This document shows positions 61,259 through 64,000 of a stretch of 64,000 nucleotides of DNA, piece by piece. Every line of letters begins with the position of its first letter. The first letter of the stretch is position 1. A model generated the notes under the pieces. That model had not been told where the DNA came from. It searched no databases and saw nothing but the letters and a program-made list of their open reading frames with translations. This stretch comes from Herbiconiux ginsengi (lineage in GTDB: Bacteria > Actinomycetota > Actinomycetes > Actinomycetales > Microbacteriaceae): assembly GCF_900107435.1 (NCBI RefSeq), contig NZ_FNPZ01000001.1:530960-594959 (forward strand), in the 5' to 3' direction. Made by a program: the position numbers and the translations under genes.

Positions 61259-61280
61259 GTGGTACGCTTTCTGGTACCAC
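61259..61280. promoter_or_regulatory. palindromic operator of the YefM/YoeB operon
   Basis: GTGGTAC, 8 bp, GTACCAC: perfect 7-bp arms, the right one containing the 8-bp palindrome TGGTACCA. It ends 15 bp before the antitoxin ATG. YefM-family antitoxins bind palindromes in their own promoters, so this is the expected autoregulatory site. Confidence 0.65.
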
Positions 61281-61295
61281 TCGAAAGGGGATGCG

Positions 61296-61547
61296 ATGTC
61301 CGCGATCACAGCGACCGACGCTCGGCGCAACCTGTTCGGACTCATCCAGCAGGTCAACGACGATCATGCCCCGATCGAGGTCGTGTCGAAGCACGGCAAC
61401 GCCGTCCTCATCTCCAAGGACGACTACGACGCGATCACCGAGACCGCCTACCTGTTGCGGAATGCGAAGGGTGCGGAGCGGCTGCTCGCGGCCCTCGAGC
61501 GCGCACGGCGCGGTGAGTTCGAGACCCACGAGTTGCACGAGGCGTGA
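61296..61547 (+). CDS. yefM: YefM/Phd-family antitoxin
   Basis: An 83-residue antitoxin: SAITATDARRNLFGLIQQVN is the N-terminal DNA-binding and dimerisation part, EVVSKHGNAVLISKDDYDAI the core, and LLRNAKGAERLLAALERARR the toxin-binding tail. It neutralises YoeB and represses the operon. The ATG follows GAAAGGGG. The stop overlaps the toxin GTG by 4 bp. Confidence 0.93.
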   Translation: MSAITATDARRNLFGLIQQVNDDHAPIEVVSKHGNAVLISKDDYDAITETAYLLRNAKGAERLLAALERARRGEFETHELHEA

Positions 61548-61804
61548 GCCGGCAGCTGGCCTTCGACCGGGGCGGGTGGGAGGACTACACGTACTGGCAA
61601 GGTCAGGACCGGAAGACCCTGAAGAGGGTCAACGGCTTGATCCAGGAGATCCTGCGCGACCCGTTCACAGGCACCGGCAAACCCGAACCGCTGAAACACA
61701 TCCTCTCGGGGGCGTGGTCAAGGCGCATCGACGATGCCAACCGTCTCGTGTACCTCGTGACCGACACGCACATCGTGGTCTTGCAGGCGCGCGATCATTA
61801 CTGA
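61544..61804 (+). CDS. yoeB: Txe/YoeB-family mRNA interferase toxin
   Basis: An 86-residue ribosome-dependent endoribonuclease. Alignment with E. coli YoeB is direct: WEDYTYWQGQDRKTLKRVN, GKPEPLKHILSGAWSRRI and the C-terminal DHY. The catalytic Glu48, Arg67 and His85 correspond to Glu46, Arg65 and His83 of E. coli YoeB. All are present, so the toxin should be active. GTG start, coupled to yefM. Confidence 0.94.
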   Translation: MSRQLAFDRGGWEDYTYWQGQDRKTLKRVNGLIQEILRDPFTGTGKPEPLKHILSGAWSRRIDDANRLVYLVTDTHIVVLQARDHY

Positions 61805-61981
61805 ATAGACGACACCGGCACCTCAGCGTCGATCCGTGCTGGGAGCTGTCGGACAAGAACTTCGCGGTGATCTCCGCGGCGCTGCGGCTGATCGCGCAGC
61901 GGATCGACGCGCTCGAGAACCGCTGACCGAGATCCGCTGACGCGAACCGCGAACCGCGAACCGCGACGCCCGCGCCGCCGC

Positions 61982-62833
61982 TCAGGTCGCGAGCAGCCGT
62001 TTGCGCTGCTCGTCGACGTCGTAGTCGGCCGCCGGCCAGCCGAGGTCCAGCCCCTGCAGCGCCTCGTTGAGGATCTGCTGCACCGCCAGCGACGAATACC
62101 ACTTCTTGTCAGCCGGAACCACGTGCCACGGCGCGTGCTCGGTGTCGGTCTGGGTGAGCGCCACCTCGTAGGCGTCGTGGAACAACGGCCAGAGCCCGCG
62201 GTCGTCGACGTCGCCGGGATTGAACTTCCAGTGCTTGTCGGAGCGGTCGAGCCGCCGTAGCAAGCGGTTCTTCTGCTCGTCGCGGCCGAGGTGCAGCATC
62301 ACCTTGAGCACCGTCGTGCCACCCTCGACGAGCCGACGCTCGAACTCGTTGATCTCGGCATAGCGCGCGGTCAACTCCTCGGAGGAGATGAGCTCGTGCA
62401 CGCGCGGCACCAGCACGTCTTCATAGTGCGACCGGTCGAAGAAGCAGATCTGCCCGGGCGCCGGCAACTCCTTCTCCACCCGCCAGAGGAACGGATGCGC
62501 CAGCTCTTCCTCGGTCGGCTTCTTGAACGCGTGATGCGTGATGCCCTGCGGATCCATCGGCCCGGCCACACGTTTCACCGTGCCGCCCTTGCCTGCCGTG
62601 TCCATGCCCTGCAGCACCACGAGCACGGAGTGCTCACCCCCGAACAGGCTGTCGGCGAAGAGCTTCTCCTGCAGCTTCGGGAGGGAACGACTGGTTCCGT
62701 CGAAGATCTCCTCTGCGGCATCCTTGTCGAGCACACCCGGCGTGGCGGAGGTGTCGATGGCCGAGAGGTCGACCGGGCTGCTGACCCGGAGCCGATCGCT
62801 CCAGCCGGCCGGATGGGTGGGGTGCTTGGTCAC
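61982..62833 (-). CDS. ppk2: polyphosphate kinase 2-family protein
   Basis: A 283-residue PPK2: Walker A VLQGMDTAGKGG (73-84), GITHHAFKKPTEEELAHPFL, Walker B FFDRSHYEDVLVPRVH and the lid RLDRSDKHWKFNPGD. It transfers phosphate between polyphosphate and nucleoside mono- or diphosphates. The single-domain short form usually phosphorylates ADP/GDP or AMP. GTG 62833 overlaps the nitronate monooxygenase stop by 4 bp and has a GAAGGAG ribosome site. Confidence 0.92.
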   Translation of the reverse strand: MTKHPTHPAGWSDRLRVSSPVDLSAIDTSATPGVLDKDAAEEIFDGTSRSLPKLQEKLFADSLFGGEHSVLVVLQGMDTAGKGGTVKRVAGPMDPQGITHHAFKKPTEEELAHPFLWRVEKELPAPGQICFFDRSHYEDVLVPRVHELISSEELTARYAEINEFERRLVEGGTTVLKVMLHLGRDEQKNRLLRRLDRSDKHWKFNPGDVDDRGLWPLFHDAYEVALTQTDTEHAPWHVVPADKKWYSSLAVQQILNEALQGLDLGWPAADYDVDEQRKRLLAT

Positions 62834-63852
62834 ACGATCTCCTTCGCGAGGTGCCGGACGATCTCGGCGGCGCTGCCGGACCGGATGGATCGGAAACCCG
62901 CCCCCGCCCACACGTTGGTGCCGTGCGGGTCGCCGGCCGCGGTGGCTGCGGCGCGGAGGGGTGTGGTGAGCTGGTTGACCTCGGGATAGCCGAGTGGCGC
63001 GACCGGGTCGTGCCGGCGCATGAACTCGTTCGCCAGGCCGCGGGCCGGGCGCCCCGAGAAGGCGTGGGTGACAGCGGTCTCGGTGAACTGCGGGTCGACG
63101 AGAGCGGCGCGCTGCACGGGATGGGTGCCGGCCTCGCGGGCGAGGAGGAACGCAGTGCCGGCCTGCGCGGCGACGGCTCCGCGGGCCAGCACGTGAGCGA
63201 CTGACGCCGGAGTGGTGAGGCCCCCGGCGACGACGAGCGGCGCATCCGTGTAGTGGCGGATGCGTCCGAACAGCGTGTCGAGATCGTCTCGGGGCGGCGG
63301 AGCTGCCGGGTCGAAGGTGCCGCGGTGTCCGCCGGCGAGCGGCCCTTGAACCACGAGCACGGGTGCTCCGTTCGCCAGAGCGATCTGCGCCTCGGCGAGC
63401 GAGGTGACGGTGACGACGGCGAGCACATCGGCATCGGCCAGTCGCCCGATCGTCTCGGCGTCGGGGCTGCCGAACGTGAAGGACGCGACGGCGGGGCGGA
63501 GAGCCAGCAGCACGTCGAGCTTCTCGGCCCAGGCATCGTCATCCGGATGCGGGCTGCCGGTCTCGACGCCGTAACGGGCAGCACGCGGTGCCAGCGCAGC
63601 AACGTAGGCGGCGAGCGCCTCCTCCGTCGCGGCCGAGGGCTGCGGCACGAAGAGATTCACGCCGAAGGCCTCGCCGGTGAGCAGGCGCGCGCGGTGGATC
63701 TGCTCGTCGAGATCGGCGGCGCTGCGGTAGCCGGCGGCGAGGAATCCGAGGGCTCCGGCGTTGCTCACCGCGGCCGCGAGCTCGGGCGTCGAGGGCCCGC
63801 CGGCCATCGGCGCCTGCACGATCGGAACGCGGAGAGCACGGAAGTCGAACAT
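62830..63852 (-). CDS. nitronate monooxygenase (NMO/2-nitropropane dioxygenase family)
   Basis: A 340-residue FMN TIM barrel: VPIVQAPMAGGPSTPELAAA, GALGFLAAGYRSA, FGVNLFVPQP, VVQGPLAGGHRGTF, VVAGGLTTPASVAHVLARGA and GTAFLLAREAG. It detoxifies alkyl nitronates such as propionate-3-nitronate. ATG 63852 follows TAGGGT (63860-63865, minus strand) by 7 bp; GTG 63861 is a longer alternative. It is translationally coupled to ppk2. Confidence 0.88.
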   Translation of the reverse strand: MFDFRALRVPIVQAPMAGGPSTPELAAAVSNAGALGFLAAGYRSAADLDEQIHRARLLTGEAFGVNLFVPQPSAATEEALAAYVAALAPRAARYGVETGSPHPDDDAWAEKLDVLLALRPAVASFTFGSPDAETIGRLADADVLAVVTVTSLAEAQIALANGAPVLVVQGPLAGGHRGTFDPAAPPPRDDLDTLFGRIRHYTDAPLVVAGGLTTPASVAHVLARGAVAAQAGTAFLLAREAGTHPVQRAALVDPQFTETAVTHAFSGRPARGLANEFMRRHDPVAPLGYPEVNQLTTPLRAAATAAGDPHGTNVWAGAGFRSIRSGSAAEIVRHLAKEIV

Positions 63853-63908
63853 CGACTTCACCCTACTCGCGCCCGAGCGCTCCTCTCCTGGCGAGCATCG
63901 ACGCAGTT

Positions 63909-63956
63909 CCGTCGATTTCGGCCCTGAGACGCAGCGGGAAGGGCCGAAAGCGACGG
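63909..63956. terminator. 17-bp stem hairpin near the window end
   Basis: Arms 63909-63925 and 63940-63956 (starting CCGTCGATTTCGG) pair over 17 bp with one A-C mismatch around a 14-nt loop. It lies upstream of the nitronate monooxygenase gene and probably ends a gene to the right of the window. The last 44 bp hold nothing identifiable. Confidence 0.55.
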
Positions 63957-64000
63957 ATCTGGCTGCACGTGGAGGGGGAAGCAGGAGGCGTCAGAGGGGT

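Noticed and set aside
61806-61926. Short frame after yoeB ending SDKNFAVISAALRLIAQRID
   Set aside because: Helical-looking end but no convincing start, ribosome site or -10; may be a gene fragment, not supportable as a gene.
61943-61963. Three copies of gaaccgc
   Set aside because: Only three short units between yoeB and ppk2; too small to claim a function.
1-64000. CRISPR arrays, tRNA/rRNA genes, prophage or insertion sequences
   Set aside because: No regularly spaced repeats, cloverleaf-like or rRNA segments, integrase or transposase motifs were seen in the intergenic gaps, which are all shorter than 300 bp.

Overview
The window is GC-rich, densely coded actinobacterial DNA. The gene set (actinobacterial cytochrome oxidase subunit IV, PspC-type two-component systems, an F420-dependent glucose-6-phosphate dehydrogenase, CGNR and PaaX regulators, many GTG starts, no clear phage or insertion-sequence genes) suggests a Microbacteriaceae-like soil or plant-associated species. 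This assignment is an inference from content. No tRNA, rRNA or CRISPR array was seen.

Layout. 1-5.4 kb: end of an alpha/beta hydrolase, an FBP-type zinc protein, an MBL hydrolase, a TetR regulator divergent from an NAD-dependent epimerase, a PHP phosphoesterase and lspA. 5.4-6.1 kb: remnant of a YhcG-type nuclease. 6.1-13.8 kb: two two-component systems, one with divergent PspC proteins. 13.8-24.5 kb: mixed housekeeping and accessory genes (quinone oxidoreductase, AlkZ-like winged-helix protein, spermidine-synthase-like protein, SRAP DNA-protein crosslink enzyme, SMP-30 lactonase, a zeta-type toxin with an HTH partner, an orphan ctaF, a Zn alcohol dehydrogenase, membrane proteins). 24.5-33.2 kb: an OmpR-type two-component system, GNAT, a secreted wall-anchored PhoA, an MBL hydrolase, DUF1697, and a CGNR regulator divergent from an EamA transporter. 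54.9-64 kb: small membrane proteins, redox enzymes, an Ntn hydrolase, a Bcr/CflA efflux pump with a truncated TetR remnant, a YefM/YoeB toxin-antitoxin pair, PPK2 and nitronate monooxygenase.

The centre (33.3-54.9 kb) is one catabolic island. A plus-strand operon (FAH hydrolase, cupin, TesB thioesterase, 2-aminobenzoate-CoA ligase, two-domain anthraniloyl-CoA monooxygenase/reductase) converges on a 15-gene minus-strand operon (amino-acid ABC importer, two acyl-CoA-dehydrogenase-fold monooxygenases, SDR, two TIGR04076-like proteins, an LLM oxidoreductase, an ABM monooxygenase, tryptophan 2,3-dioxygenase, kynureninase, flavin reductase, kynurenine-formamidase-like hydrolase, F420-dependent G6P dehydrogenase). 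A PaaX repressor and a Rid-family protein flank it. The genes spell uptake of an indolic or aryl amino acid, conversion of tryptophan through kynurenine to anthranilate, CoA activation, and oxygenation and reduction of the aryl-CoA ring. A complement of flavin- and F420-dependent oxidoreductases has no assigned step.

Two sequence-level patterns recur. At least 18 start codons, plus one small ORF, lie 6-7 bp after a -10-like hexamer, the signature of leaderless mRNAs; this decides several starts, including those of paaX and the tryptophan dioxygenase. Many gene ends carry long near-perfect hairpins; two of these are homologous elements whose arms show compensatory base changes, and a separate element of about 150 bp occurs at 3.3 kb and 31.4 kb.
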